In this document: one piece after another, positions 9,657-23,800 of the stretch
How positions within the stretch are numbered: the stretch's first letter is position 1
Layout: the number at the start of each line of letters is the position of its first letter
Source: Linyphia triangularis
Lineage: Eukaryota; Arthropoda; Arachnida; Araneae; Linyphiidae
Reading direction: 5' to 3'
Assembly (NCBI GenBank): GCA_963978545.1
Contig: CAXBTE010000030.1
Coordinates: 62,001-126,000 of the forward strand
Length of the DNA stretch: 64,000 nt
Notes under the pieces: generated by a model
Told to the model about the DNA's origin: nothing
The model's input: only the letters and a program-made list of their open reading frames with translations
Databases searched by the model: none
Position numbers and translations under genes: made by a program

Positions 9657-12477
9657 TCCCCTTCTTACAGAGTACAAGGATACCCTCTTCATAGAGTCCC
9701 CTTCTTACAGAGTACAAGGATACCCTCTTCATAGAGTCCCCTTCTTACAGAGTACAAGGATACCCTCTTCATAGAGTCCCCTTCTTACAGAGTACAAGGA
9801 TATCCTCTTCATAGAGTCCACTCTTATCGAGTACAACGATACCCTCTTCATAGAGTCCCCTTCTTACAGAGTACAAGGATATCCTCTTCATAGAGTCCCC
9901 TTCTTACAGTGTACAAGGATATCCTCTTCATAGAGTCCACTCTTATAGAGTACAACGATACCCTCTTCATAGAGTCCCCTTCTTACAGTGTACAAGGATA
10001 TCCTCTTCATAGAGTCCACTCTTAGAGAGTACAAGGATACCCTCTTCATAGAGTCCCCTTCTTACAGAGTACAAGGATACCCTCTTCATAGAGTCCCCTT
10101 CTTACAGAGTACAAGGATACCCTCTTCATAGAGTCCCCTTCTTACAGAGTACAAGGATACCCTCTTCATAGAGTCCCCTTCTTACAGAGTACAAGGATAC
10201 CCTCTTCATAGAGTCCCCTTCTTACAGAGTACAAGGATACCCTCTTCATAGAGTCCCCTTCTTACAGAGTACAAGGATACCCTCTTCATAGAGTCCCCTT
10301 CTTACAGAGTACAAGGATACCCTCTTCATAGAGTCCCCTTCTTACAGAGTACAAGGATACCCTCTTCATAGAGTCCCCTTCTTACAGTGTACAAGGATAT
10401 CCTCTTCATAGAGTCCACTCTTATAGAGTACAAGGATACCCTCTTCATAGAGTCCCCTTCTTACAGAGTACAAGGATACCCTCTTCATAGAGTCCCCTTC
10501 TTACAGTGTACAAGGATATCCTCTTCATAGAGTCCCCTTCTTACAGTGTACAAGGATATCCTCTTCATAGAGTCCCCTTCTTACAGTGTACAAGGATATC
10601 CTCTTCATAGAGTCCACTCTTATAGAGTACAACGATACCCTCTTCATAGAGTCCCCTTCTTACAGTGTACAAGGATATCCTCTTCATAGAGTCCACTCTT
10701 ATAGAGTACAACGATACCCTCTTCATAGAGTCCCCTTCTTACAGTGTACAAGGATATCCTCTTCATAGAGTCCACTCTTAGAGAGTACAAGGATACCCTC
10801 TTCATAGAGTCCCCTTCTTACAGAGTACAAGGATACCCTCTTCATAGAGTCCCCTTCTTACAGAGTACAAGGATACCCTCTTCATAGAGTCCCCTTCTTA
10901 CAGAGTACAAGGATACCCTCTTCATAGAGTCCCCTTCTTACAGAGTACAAGGATATCCTCTTCATAGAGTCCACTCTTATCGAGTACAACGATACCCTCT
11001 TCGTAGAGTCCCCTTCTTACAGTGTACAAGGATATCCTCTTCATAGAGTCCACTCTTAGAGAGTACAACGATATCCTCTTCATAGAGTCCCCTTCTTACA
11101 GAGTACAAGGATACCCTCTTCATAGAGTCCCCTTCTTACAGAGTACAAGGATACCCTCTTCATAGAGTCCCCTTCTTACATAGTACAAGGATACCCTCTT
11201 CATAGAGTCCCCTTCTTACAGTGTACAAGGATATCCTCTTCATAGAGTCCACTCTTATAGAGTACAAGGATACCCTCTTCATAGAGTCCCCTTCTTACAG
11301 AGTACAAGGATACCCTCTTCATAGAGTCCCCTTCTTACAGAGTACAAGGATACCCTCTTCATAGAGTCCCCTTCTTACAGTGTACAAGGATATCCTCTTC
11401 ATAGAGTCCACTCTTATAGAGTACAACGATACCCTCTTCATAGAGTCCCCTTCTTACAGTGTACAAGGATATCCTCTTCATAGAGTCCACTCTTAGAGAG
11501 TACAAGGATACCCTCTTCATAGAGTCCCCTTCTTACAGAGTACAAGGATACCCTCTTCATAGAGTCCCCTTCTTACATAGTACAAGGATACCCTCTTCAT
11601 AGAGTCCCCTTCTTACAGTGTACAAGGATATCCTCTTCATAGAGTCCACTCTTATAGAGTACAAGGATACCCTCTTCATAGAGTCCCCTTCTTACAGAGT
11701 ACAAGGATACCCTCTTCATAGAGTCCCCTTCTTACAGAGTACAAGGATACCCTCTTCATAGAGTCCCCTTCTTACAGTGTACAAGGATATCCTCTTCATA
11801 GAGTCCACTCTTATAGAGTACAACGATACCCTCTTCATAGAGTCCCCTTCTTACAGTGTACAAGGATATCCTCTTCATAGAGTCCACTCTTAGAGAGTAC
11901 AAGGATACCCTCTTCATAGAGTCCCCTTCTTACAGAGTACAAGGATACCCTCTTCATAGAGTCCCCTTCTTACAGAGTACAAGGATACCCTCTTCATAGA
12001 GTCCCCTTCTTACAGTGTACAAGGATATCCTCTTCATAGAGTCCACTCTTATAGAGTACAAGGATACCCTCTTCATAGAGTCCCCTTCTTACAGAGTACA
12101 AGGATACCCTCTTCATAGAGTCCCCTTCTTACAGTGTACAAGGATATCCTCTTCATAGAGTCCCCTTCTTACAGTGTACAAGGATATCCTCTTCATAGAG
12201 TCCCCTTCTTACAGTGTACAAGGATATCCTCTTCATAGAGTCCACTCTTATAGAGTACAAGGATATCCTCTTCATAGAGTCCACTCTTAGAGAGTACAAG
12301 GATACCCTCTTCATAGAGTCCACTCTTAGAGAGTACAAGGATACCCTCTTCATAGAGTCCCCTTCTTACAGAGTACAAGGATACCCTCTTCATAGAGTCC
12401 CCTTCTTACAGAGTACAAGGATACCCTCTTCATAGAGTCCCCTTCTTACAGAGTACAAGGATACCCTCTTCATAGAG
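9657..12477 (+). repeat. Second copy of the 3,059 bp segmental duplication
   Basis: Matches 6598-9418 in unit order. The same order is also present about 10,729 bp further on (B6 at 20546, B4 at 21699, B7 at 22970), so this segment exists at least three times in the window. Confidence 0.9.
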
Positions 12478-14028
12478 TCCCCTTCTTACAGTGTACAAGG
12501 ATATCCTCTTCATAGAGTCCCCTTCTTACAGTGTACAAGGATATCCTCTTCATAGAGTCCCCTTCTTACAGTGTACAAGGATATCCTCTTCATAGAGTCC
12601 ACTCTTATAGAGTACAACGATACCCTCTTCATAGAGTCCCCTTCTTACAGTGTACAAGGATATCCTCTTCATAGAGTCCACTCTTAGAGAGTACAAGGAT
12701 ACCCTCTTCATAGAGTCCCCTTCTTACAGAGTACAAGGATACCCTCTTCATAGAGTCCCCTTCTTACAGAGTACAAGGATACCCTCTTCATAGAGTCCCC
12801 TTCTTACAGAGTACAAGGATACCCTCTTCATAGAGTCCCCTTCTTACAGAGTACAAGGATACCCTCTTCATAGAGTCCCCTTCTTACAGAGTACAAGGAT
12901 ACCCTCTTCATAGAGTCCCCTTCTTACAGTGTACAAGGATATCCTCTTCATAGAGTCCACTCTTATAGAGTACAAGGATACCCTCTTCATAGAGTCCCCT
13001 TCTTACAGAGTACAAGGATACCCTCTTCATAGAGTCCCCTTCTTACAGTGTACAAGGATATCCTCTTCATAGAGTCCCCTTCTTACAGTGTACAAGGATA
13101 TCCTCTTCATAGAGTCCCCTTCTTACAGTGTACAAGGATATCCTCTTCATAGAGTCCACTCTTATAGAGTACAACGATACCCTCTTCATAGAGTCCCCTT
13201 CTTACAGTGTACAAGGATATCCTCTTCATAGAGTCCACTCTTATAGAGTACAACGATACCCTCTTCATAGAGTCCCCTTCTTACAGTGTACAAGGATATC
13301 CTCTTCATAGAGTCCACTCTTAGAGAGTACAAGGATACCCTCTTCATAGAGTCCCCTTCTTACAGAGTACAAGGATACCCTCTTCATAGAGTCCCCTTCT
13401 TACAGAGTACAAGGATACCCTCTTCATAGAGTCCCCTTCTTACAGAGTACAAGGATACCCTCTTCATAGAGTCCCCTTCTTACAGTGTACAAGGATATCC
13501 TCTTCATAGAGTCCCCTTCTTACAGTGTACAAGGATATCCTCTTCATAGAGTCCCCTTCTTACAGTGTACAAGGATATCCTCTTCATAGAGTACACTCTT
13601 ATAGAGTACAACGATACCCTCTTCATAGAGTCCCCTTCTTACAGTGTACAAGGATATCCTCTTCATAGAGTCCACTCTTAGAGAGTACAAGGATACCCTC
13701 TTCATAGAGTCCCCTTCTTACAGAGTACAAGGATACCCTCTTCATAGAGTCCCCTTCTTACAGAGTACAAGGATACCCTCTTCATAGAGTCCCCTTCTTA
13801 CAGAGTACAAGGATACCCTCTTCATAGAGTCCCCTTCTTACAGTGTACAAGGATATCCTCTTCATAGAGTCCCCTTCTTACAGTGTACAAGGATATCCTC
13901 TTCATAGAGTCCCCTTCTTACAGTGTACAAGGATATCCTCTTCATAGAGTCCACTCTTATAGAGTACAACGATACCCTCTTCATAGAGTCCCCTTCTTAC
14001 AGTGTACAAGGATATCCTCTTCATAGAG
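11090..14028 (+). repeat. Segment copied at 42.2-45.1 kb (offset 31,113 bp)
   Basis: A4 at 11168 and 42281, B7 at 12241 and 43354, and the rare tacactctt unit at 13592 and 44705 all lie exactly 31,113 bp apart. Identity of order ends at the B8 unit at 14029, where the other copy has B3. The left edge is approximate. Confidence 0.85.
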
Positions 14029-17000
14029 TCCACTCTTAGAGAGTACAACGATACCCTCTTCATAGAGTCCCCTTCTTACAGTGTACAAGGATATCCTCTT
14101 CATAGAGTCCACTCTTAGAGAGTACAAGGATACCCTCTTCATAGAGTCCCCTTCTTACAGAGTACAAGGATACCCTCTTCATAGAGTCCCCTTCTTACAG
14201 AGTACAAGGATACCCTCTTCATAGAGTCCCCTTCTTACAGAGTACAAGGATACCCTCTTCATAGAGTCCCCTTCTTACAGTGTACAAGGATATCCTCTTC
14301 ATAGAGTCCCCTTCTTACAGTGTACAAGGATATCCTCTTCATAGAGTCCCCTTCTTACAGTGTACAAGGATATCCTCTTCATAGAGTCCACTCTTATAGA
14401 GTACAACGATACCCTCTTCATAGAGTCCCCTTCTTACAGTGTACAAGGATATCCTCTTCATAGAGTCCACTCTTAGAGAGTACAAGGATACCCTCTTCAT
14501 AGAGTCCCCTTCTTACAGAGTACAAGGATACCCTCTTCATAGAGTCCCCTTCTTACAGAGTACAAGGATATCCTCTTCATAGAGTCCACTCTTATCGAGT
14601 ACAACGATACCCTCTTCGTAGAGTCCCCTTCTTACAGTGTACAAGGATATCCTCTTCATAGAGTCCACTCTTAGAGAGTACAACGATATCCTCTTCATAG
14701 AGTCCCCTTCTTACAGAGTACAAGGATACCCTCTTCATAGAGTCCCCTTCTTACAGAGTACAAGGATACCCTCTTCATAGAGTCCCCTTCTTACATAGTA
14801 CAAGGATACCCTCTTCATAGAGTCCCCTTCTTACAGTGTACAAGGATATCCTCTTCATAGAGTCCACTCTTATAGAGTACAAGGATACCCTCTTCATAGA
14901 GTCCCCTTCTTACAGAGTACAAGGATACCCTCTTCATAGAGTCCCCTTCTTACAGAGTACAAGGATACCCTCTTCATAGAGTCCCCTTCTTACAGTGTAC
15001 AAGGATATCCTCTTCATAGAGTCCACTCTTATAGAGTACAACGATACCCTCTTCATAGAGTCCCCTTCTTACAGTGTACAAGGATATCCTCTTCATAGAG
15101 TCCACTCTTAGAGAGTACAAGGATACCCTCTTCATAGAGTCCCCTTCTTACAGAGTACAAGGATACCCTCTTCATAGAGTCCCCTTCTTACATAGTACAA
15201 GGATACCCTCTTCATAGAGTCCCCTTCTTACAGTGTACAAGGATATCCTCTTCATAGAGTCCACTCTTATAGAGTACAAGGATACCCTCTTCATAGAGTC
15301 CCCTTCTTACAGAGTACAAGGATACCCTCTTCATAGAGTCCCCTTCTTACAGAGTACAAGGATACCCTCTTCATAGAGTCCCCTTCTTACAGTGTACAAG
15401 GATATCCTCTTCATAGAGTCCACTCTTATAGAGTACAACGATACCCTCTTCATAGAGTCCCCTTCTTACAGTGTACAAGGATATCCTCTTCATAGAGTCC
15501 ACTCTTATAGAGTACAAGGATACCCTCTTCATAGAGTCCCCTTCTTACAGAGTACAAGGATACCCTCTTCATAGAGTCCCCTTCTTACAGAGTACAAGGA
15601 TACCCTCTTCATAGAGTCCCCTTCTTACAGAGTACAAGGATACCCTCTTCATAGAGTCCCCTTCTTACAGAGTACAAGGATATCCTCTTCATAGAGTCCA
15701 CTCTTATCGAGTACAACGATACCCTCTTCATAGAGTCCCCTTCTTACAGAGTACAAGGATATCCTCTTCATAGAGTCCCCTTCTTACAGTGTACAAGGAT
15801 ATCCTCTTCATAGAGTCCACTCTTATAGAGTACAACGATACCCTCTTCATAGAGTCCCCTTCTTACAGTGTACAAGGATATCCTCTTCATAGAGTCCACT
15901 CTTAGAGAGTACAAGGATACCCTCTTCATAGAGTCCCCTTCTTACAGAGTACAAGGATACCCTCTTCATAGAGTCCCCTTCTTACAGAGTACAAGGATAC
16001 CCTCTTCATAGAGTCCCCTTCTTACAGAGTACAAGGATACCCTCTTCATAGAGTCCCCTTCTTACAGAGTACAAGGATACCCTCTTCATAGAGTCCCCTT
16101 CTTACAGAGTACAAGGATACCCTCTTCATAGAGTCCCCTTCTTACAGAGTACAAGGATACCCTCTTCATAGAGTCCCCTTCTTACAGAGTACAAGGATAC
16201 CCTCTTCATAGAGTCCCCTTCTTACAGAGTACAAGGATACCCTCTTCATAGAGTCCCCTTCTTACAGTGTACAAGGATATCCTCTTCATAGAGTCCACTC
16301 TTATAGAGTACAAGGATACCCTCTTCATAGAGTCCCCTTCTTACAGAGTACAAGGATACCCTCTTCATAGAGTCCCCTTCTTACAGTGTACAAGGATATC
16401 CTCTTCATAGAGTCCCCTTCTTACAGTGTACAAGGATATCCTCTTCATAGAGTCCCCTTCTTACAGTGTACAAGGATATCCTCTTCATAGAGTCCACTCT
16501 TATAGAGTACAACGATACCCTCTTCATAGAGTCCCCTTCTTACAGTGTACAAGGATATCCTCTTCATAGAGTCCACTCTTAGAGAGTACAAGGATACCCT
16601 CTTCATAGAGTCCCCTTCTTACAGAGTACAAGGATACCCTCTTCATAGAGTCCCCTTCTTACAGAGTACAAGGATACCCTCTTCATAGAGTCCCCTTCTT
16701 ACAGAGTACAAGGATACCCTCTTCATAGAGTCCCCTTCTTACAGTGTACAAGGATATCCTCTTCATAGAGTCCCCTTCTTACAGTGTACAAGGATATCCT
16801 CTTCATAGAGTCCCCTTCTTACAGTGTACAAGGATATCCTCTTCATAGAGTACACTCTTATAGAGTACAACGATACCCTCTTCATAGAGTCCCCTTCTTA
16901 CAGTGTACAAGGATATCCTCTTCATAGAGTCCACTCTTAGAGAGTACAAGGATACCCTCTTCATAGAGTCCCCTTCTTACAGAGTACAAGGATACCCTCT

Positions 17001-18080
17001 TCATAGAGTCCCCTTCTTACAGAGTACAAGGATACCCTCTTCATAGAGTCCCCTTCTTACAGAGTACAAGGATACCCTCTTCATAGAGTCCCCTTCTTAC
17101 AGTGTACAAGGATATCCTCTTCATAGAGTCCCCTTCTTACAGTGTACAAGGATATCCTCTTCATAGAGTCCCCTTCTTACAGTGTACAAGGATATCCTCT
17201 TCATAGAGTCCACTCTTATAGAGTACAACGATACCCTCTTCATAGAGTCCCCTTCTTACAGTGTACAAGGATATCCTCTTCATAGAGTCCACTCTTAGAG
17301 AGTACAAGGATACCCTCTTCATAGAGTCCCCTTCTTACAGAGTACAAGGATACCCTCTTCATAGAGTCCCTTTCTTACAGAGTACAAGGATACCCTCTTC
17401 ATAGAGTCCCCTTCTTACAGAGTACAAGGATACCCTCTTCATAGAGTCCCCTTCTTACAGAGTACAAGGATACCCTCTTCATAGAGTCCCCTTCTTACAG
17501 AGTACAAGGATACCCTCTTCATAGAGTCCCCTTCTTACAGTGTACAAGGATATCCTCTTCATAGAGTCCACTCTTATAGAGTACAACGATACCCTCTTCA
17601 TAGAGTCCCCTTCTTACAGTGTACAAGGATATCCTCTTCATAGAGTCCACTCTTAGAGAGTACAAGGATACCCTCTTCATAGAGTCCCCTTCTTACAGAG
17701 TACAAGGATACCCTCTTCATAGAGTCCCCTTCTTACAGAGTACAAGGATACCCTCTTCATAGAGTCCCCTTCTTACAGAGTACAAGGATACCCTCTTCAT
17801 AGAGTCCCCTTCTTACAGTGTACAAGGATATCCTCTTCATAGAGTCCCCTTCTTACAGTGTACAAGGATATCCTCTTCATAGAGTCCCCTTCTTACAGTG
17901 TACAAGGATATCCTCTTCATAGAGTCCACTCTTATAGAGTACAACGATACCCTCTTCATAGAGTCCCCTTCTTACAGTGTACAAGGATATCCTCTTCATA
18001 GAGTCCACTCTTAGAGAGTACAAGGATACCCTCTTCATAGAGTCCCCTTCTTACAGAGTACAAGGATACCCTCTTCATAG
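13190..18080 (+). repeat. Segment copied at 31.1-35.9 kb (offset 17,881 bp)
   Basis: Rare single-base markers are shared at one exact offset. They are tacactctt at 13593 and 31474, the same at 16852 and 34733, ccctttctt at 17371 and 35252, and the B8 unit at 14029 and 31910. B4 (14585 and 32466) and B6 (15697 and 33578) agree. Edges are approximate. Confidence 0.92.
14029..14067 (+). repeat. Rare monomer B8
   Basis: Type B with tagagag and aacg but atacc, a mix of the B3 and B2 states. I found it only here and at 31910, exactly 17,881 bp apart, so it arose before that duplication. Confidence 0.85.
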
Positions 18081-19314
18081 AGTCCCCTTCTTACAGAGTA
18101 CAAGGATATCCTCTTCATAGAGTCCACTCTTATCGAGTACAACGATACCCTCTTCGTAGAGTCCCCTTCTTACAGTGTACAAGGATATCCTCTTCATAGA
18201 GTCCACTCTTAGAGAGTACAACGATATCCTCTTCATAGAGTCCCCTTCTTACAGAGTACAAGGATACCCTCTTCATAGAGTCCCCTTCTTACAGAGTACA
18301 AGGATACCCTCTTCATAGAGTCCCCTTCTTACATAGTACAAGGATACCCTCTTCATAGAGTCCCCTTCTTACAGTGTACAAGGATATCCTCTTCATAGAG
18401 TCCACTCTTATAGAGTACAAGGATACCCTCTTCATAGAGTCCCCTTCTTACAGAGTACAAGGATACCCTCTTCATAGAGTCCCCTTCTTACAGAGTACAA
18501 GGATACCCTCTTCATAGAGTCCCCTTCTTACAGTGTACAAGGATATCCTCTTCATAGAGTCCACTCTTATAGAGTACAACGATACCCTCTTCATAGAGTC
18601 CCCTTCTTACAGTGTACAAGGATATCCTCTTCATAGAGTCCACTCTTAGAGAGTACAAGGATACCCTCTTCATAGAGTCCCCTTCTTACAGAGTACAAGG
18701 ATACCCTCTTCATAGAGTCCCCTTCTTACATAGTACAAGGATACCCTCTTCATAGAGTCCCCTTCTTACAGTGTACAAGGATATCCTCTTCATAGAGTCC
18801 ACTCTTATAGAGTACAAGGATACCCTCTTCATAGAGTCCCCTTCTTACAGAGTACAAGGATACCCTCTTCATAGAGTCCCCTTCTTACAGAGTACAAGGA
18901 TACCCTCTTCATAGAGTCCCCTTCTTACAGTGTACAAGGATATCCTCTTCATAGAGTCCACTCTTAGAGAGTACAAGGATACCCTCTTCATAGAGTCCCC
19001 TTCTTACAGAGTACAAGGATACCCTCTTCATAGAGTCCCCTTCTTACAGAGTACAAGGATACCCTCTTCATAGAGTCCCCTTCTTACAGAGTACAAGGAT
19101 ACCCTCTTCATAGAGTCCCCTTCTTACAGTGTACAAGGATATCCTCTTCATAGAGTCCCCTTCTTACAGTGTACAAGGATATCCTCTTCATAGAGTCCCC
19201 TTCTTACAGTGTACAAGGATATCCTCTTCATAGAGTCCACTCTTATAGAGTACAACGATACCCTCTTCATAGAGTCCCCTTCTTACAGTGTACAAGGATA
19301 TCCTCTTCATAGAG
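18004..19314 (+). repeat. 1,311 bp HOR, a 1,390 bp copy lacking one B2-A2 pair
   Basis: B4 to B4 distance here (18123 to 19434) is 1,311 bp, 79 bp less than 1,390. The missing piece is the second B2-A2 pair: after B1-A1-A1-A2 the array goes straight to B3-A1-A1-A1 near 18.96 kb. This is a whole-unit deletion. Confidence 0.87.
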
Positions 19315-20822
19315 TCCACTCTTAGAGAGTACAAGGATACCCTCTTCATAGAGTCCCCTTCTTACAGAGTACAAGGATACCCTCTTCATAGAGTCCCCTT
19401 CTTACAGAGTACAAGGATATCCTCTTCATAGAGTCCACTCTTATCGAGTACAACGATACCCTCTTCGTAGAGTCCCCTTCTTACAGTGTACAAGGATATC
19501 CTCTTCATAGAGTCCACTCTTAGAGAGTACAACGATATCCTCTTCATAGAGTCCCCTTCTTACAGAGTACAAGGATACCCTCTTCATAGAGTCCCCTTCT
19601 TACAGAGTACAAGGATACCCTCTTCATAGAGTCCCCTTCTTACATAGTACAAGGATACCCTCTTCATAGAGTCCCCTTCTTACAGTGTACAAGGATATCC
19701 TCTTCATAGAGTCCACTCTTATAGAGTACAAGGATACCCTCTTCATAGAGTCCCCTTCTTACAGAGTACAAGGATACCCTCTTCATAGAGTCCCCTTCTT
19801 ACAGAGTACAAGGATACCCTCTTCATAGAGTCCCCTTCTTACAGTGTACAAGGATATCCTCTTCATAGAGTCCACTCTTATAGAGTACAACGATACCCTC
19901 TTCATAGAGTCCCCTTCTTACAGTGTACAAGGATATCCTCTTCATAGAGTCCACTCTTAGAGAGTACAAGGATACCCTCTTCATAGAGTCCCCTTCTTAC
20001 AGAGTACAAGGATACCCTCTTCATAGAGTCCCCTTCTTACATAGTACAAGGATACCCTCTTCATAGAGTCCCCTTCTTACAGTGTACAAGGATATCCTCT
20101 TCATAGAGTCCACTCTTATAGAGTACAAGGATACCCTCTTCATAGAGTCCCCTTCTTACAGAGTACAAGGATACCCTCTTCATAGAGTCCCCTTCTTACA
20201 GAGTACAAGGATACCCTCTTCATAGAGTCCCCTTCTTACAGTGTACAAGGATATCCTCTTCATAGAGTCCACTCTTATAGAGTACAACGATACCCTCTTC
20301 ATAGAGTCCCCTTCTTACAGTGTACAAGGATATCCTCTTCATAGAGTCCACTCTTAGAGAGTACAAGGATACCCTCTTCATAGAGTCCCCTTCTTACAGA
20401 GTACAAGGATACCCTCTTCATAGAGTCCCCTTCTTACAGAGTACAAGGATACCCTCTTCATAGAGTCCCCTTCTTACAGAGTACAAGGATACCCTCTTCA
20501 TAGAGTCCCCTTCTTACAGAGTACAAGGATATCCTCTTCATAGAGTCCACTCTTATCGAGTACAACGATACCCTCTTCATAGAGTCCCCTTCTTACAGAG
20601 TACAAGGATATCCTCTTCATAGAGTCCCCTTCTTACAGTGTACAAGGATATCCTCTTCATAGAGTCCACTCTTATAGAGTACAACGATACCCTCTTCATA
20701 GAGTCCCCTTCTTACAGTGTACAAGGATATCCTCTTCATAGAGTCCACTCTTAGAGAGTACAAGGATACCCTCTTCATAGAGTCCCCTTCTTACAGAGTA
20801 CAAGGATACCCTCTTCATAGAG

Positions 20823-23800
20823 TCCCCTTCTTACAGAGTACAAGGATACCCTCTTCATAGAGTCCCCTTCTTACAGAGTACAAGGATACCCTCTTCATAG
20901 AGTCCCCTTCTTACAGAGTACAAGGATACCCTCTTCATAGAGTCCCCTTCTTACAGAGTACAAGGATACCCTCTTCATAGAGTCCCCTTCTTACAGAGTA
21001 CAAGGATACCCTCTTCATAGAGTCCCCTTCTTACAGAGTACAAGGATACCCTCTTCATAGAGTCCCCTTCTTACAGAGTACAAGGATACCCTCTTCATAG
21101 AGTCCCCTTCTTACAGTGTACAAGGATATCCTCTTCATAGAGTCCACTCTTATAGAGTACAAGGATACCCTCTTCATAGAGTCCCCTTCTTACAGAGTAC
21201 AAGGATACCCTCTTCATAGAGTCCCCTTCTTACAGTGTACAAGGATATCCTCTTCATAGAGTCCCCTTCTTACAGTGTACAAGGATATCCTCTTCATAGA
21301 GTCCCCTTCTTACAGTGTACAAGGATATCCTCTTCATAGAGTCCACTCTTATAGAGTACAACGATACCCTCTTCATAGAGTCCCCTTCTTACAGTGTACA
21401 AGGATATCCTCTTCATAGAGTCCACTCTTATAGAGTACAACGATACCCTCTTCATAGAGTCCCCTTCTTACAGTGTACAAGGATATCCTCTTCATAGAGT
21501 CCACTCTTAGAGAGTACAAGGATACCCTCTTCATAGAGTCCCCTTCTTACAGAGTACAAGGATACCCTCTTCATAGAGTCCCCTTCTTACAGAGTACAAG
21601 GATACCCTCTTCATAGAGTCCCCTTCTTACAGAGTACAAGGATACCCTCTTCATAGAGTCCCCTTCTTACAGAGTACAAGGATATCCTCTTCATAGAGTC
21701 CACTCTTATCGAGTACAACGATACCCTCTTCGTAGAGTCCCCTTCTTACAGTGTACAAGGATATCCTCTTCATAGAGTCCACTCTTAGAGAGTACAACGA
21801 TATCCTCTTCATAGAGTCCCCTTCTTACAGAGTACAAGGATACCCTCTTCATAGAGTCCCCTTCTTACAGAGTACAAGGATACCCTCTTCATAGAGTCCC
21901 CTTCTTACATAGTACAAGGATACCCTCTTCATAGAGTCCCCTTCTTACAGTGTACAAGGATATCCTCTTCATAGAGTCCACTCTTATAGAGTACAAGGAT
22001 ACCCTCTTCATAGAGTCCCCTTCTTACAGAGTACAAGGATACCCTCTTCATAGAGTCCCCTTCTTACAGAGTACAAGGATACCCTCTTCATAGAGTCCCC
22101 TTCTTACAGTGTACAAGGATATCCTCTTCATAGAGTCCACTCTTATAGAGTACAACGATACCCTATTCATAGAGTCCCCTTCTTACAGTGTACAAGGATA
22201 TCCTCTTCATAGAGTCCACTCTTAGAGAGTACAAGGATACCCTCTTCATAGAGTCCCCTTCTTACAGAGTACAAGGATACCCTCTTCATAGAGTCCCCTT
22301 CTTACATAGTACAAGGATACCCTCTTCATAGAGTCCCCTTCTTACAGTGTACAAGGATATCCTCTTCATAGAGTCCACTCTTATAGAGTACAAGGATACC
22401 CTCTTCATAGAGTCCCCTTCTTACAGAGTACAAGGATACCCTCTTCATAGAGTCCCCTTCTTACAGAGTACAAGGATACCCTCTTCATAGAGTCCCCTTC
22501 TTACAGTGTACAAGGATATCCTCTTCATAGAGTCCACTCTTATAGAGTACAACGATACCCTCTTCATAGAGTCCCCTTCTTACAGTGTACAAGGATATCC
22601 TCTTCATAGAGTCCACTCTTAGAGAGTACAAGGATACCCTCTTCATAGAGTCCCCTTCTTACAGAGTACAAGGATACCCTCTTCATAGAGTCCCCTTCTT
22701 ACAGAGTACAAGGATACCCTCTTCATAGAGTCCCCTTCTTACAGTGTACAAGGATATCCTCTTCATAGAGTCCACTCTTATAGAGTACAAGGATACCCTC
22801 TTCATAGAGTCCCCTTCTTACAGAGTACAAGGATACCCTCTTCATAGAGTCCCCTTCTTACAGTGTACAAGGATATCCTCTTCATAGAGTCCCCTTCTTA
22901 CAGTGTACAAGGATATCCTCTTCATAGAGTCCCCTTCTTACAGTGTACAAGGATATCCTCTTCATAGAGTCCACTCTTATAGAGTACAAGGATATCCTCT
23001 TCATAGAGTCCACTCTTAGAGAGTACAAGGATACCCTCTTCATAGAGTCCACTCTTAGAGAGTACAAGGATACCCTCTTCATAGAGTCCCCTTCTTACAG
23101 AGTACAAGGATACCCTCTTCATAGAGTCCCCTTCTTACAGAGTACAAGGATACCCTCTTCATAGAGTCCCCTTCTTACAGAGTACAAGGATACCCTCTTC
23201 ATAGAGTCCCCTTCTTACAGTGTACAAGGATATCCTCTTCATAGAGTCCCCTTCTTACAGTGTACAAGGATATCCTCTTCATAGAGTCCCCTTCTTACAG
23301 TGTACAAGGATATCCTCTTCATAGAGTCCACTCTTATAGAGTACAACGATACCCTCTTCATAGAGTCCCCTTCTTACAGTGTACAAGGATATCCTCTTCA
23401 TAGAGTCCACTCTTAGAGAGTACAAGGATACCCTCTTCATAGAGTCCCCTTCTTACAGAGTACAAGGATACCCTCTTCATAGAGTCCCCTTCTTACAGAG
23501 TACAAGGATACCCTCTTCATAGAGTCCCCTTCTTACAGAGTACAAGGATACCCTCTTCATAGAGTCCCCTTCTTACAGAGTACAAGGATACCCTCTTCAT
23601 AGAGTCCCCTTCTTACAGTGTACAAGGATATCCTCTTCATAGAGTCCACTCTTATAGAGTACAAGGATACCCTCTTCATAGAGTCCCCTTCTTACAGAGT
23701 ACAAGGATACCCTCTTCATAGAGTCCCCTTCTTACAGTGTACAAGGATATCCTCTTCATAGAGTCCCCTTCTTACAGTGTACAAGGATATCCTCTTCATA

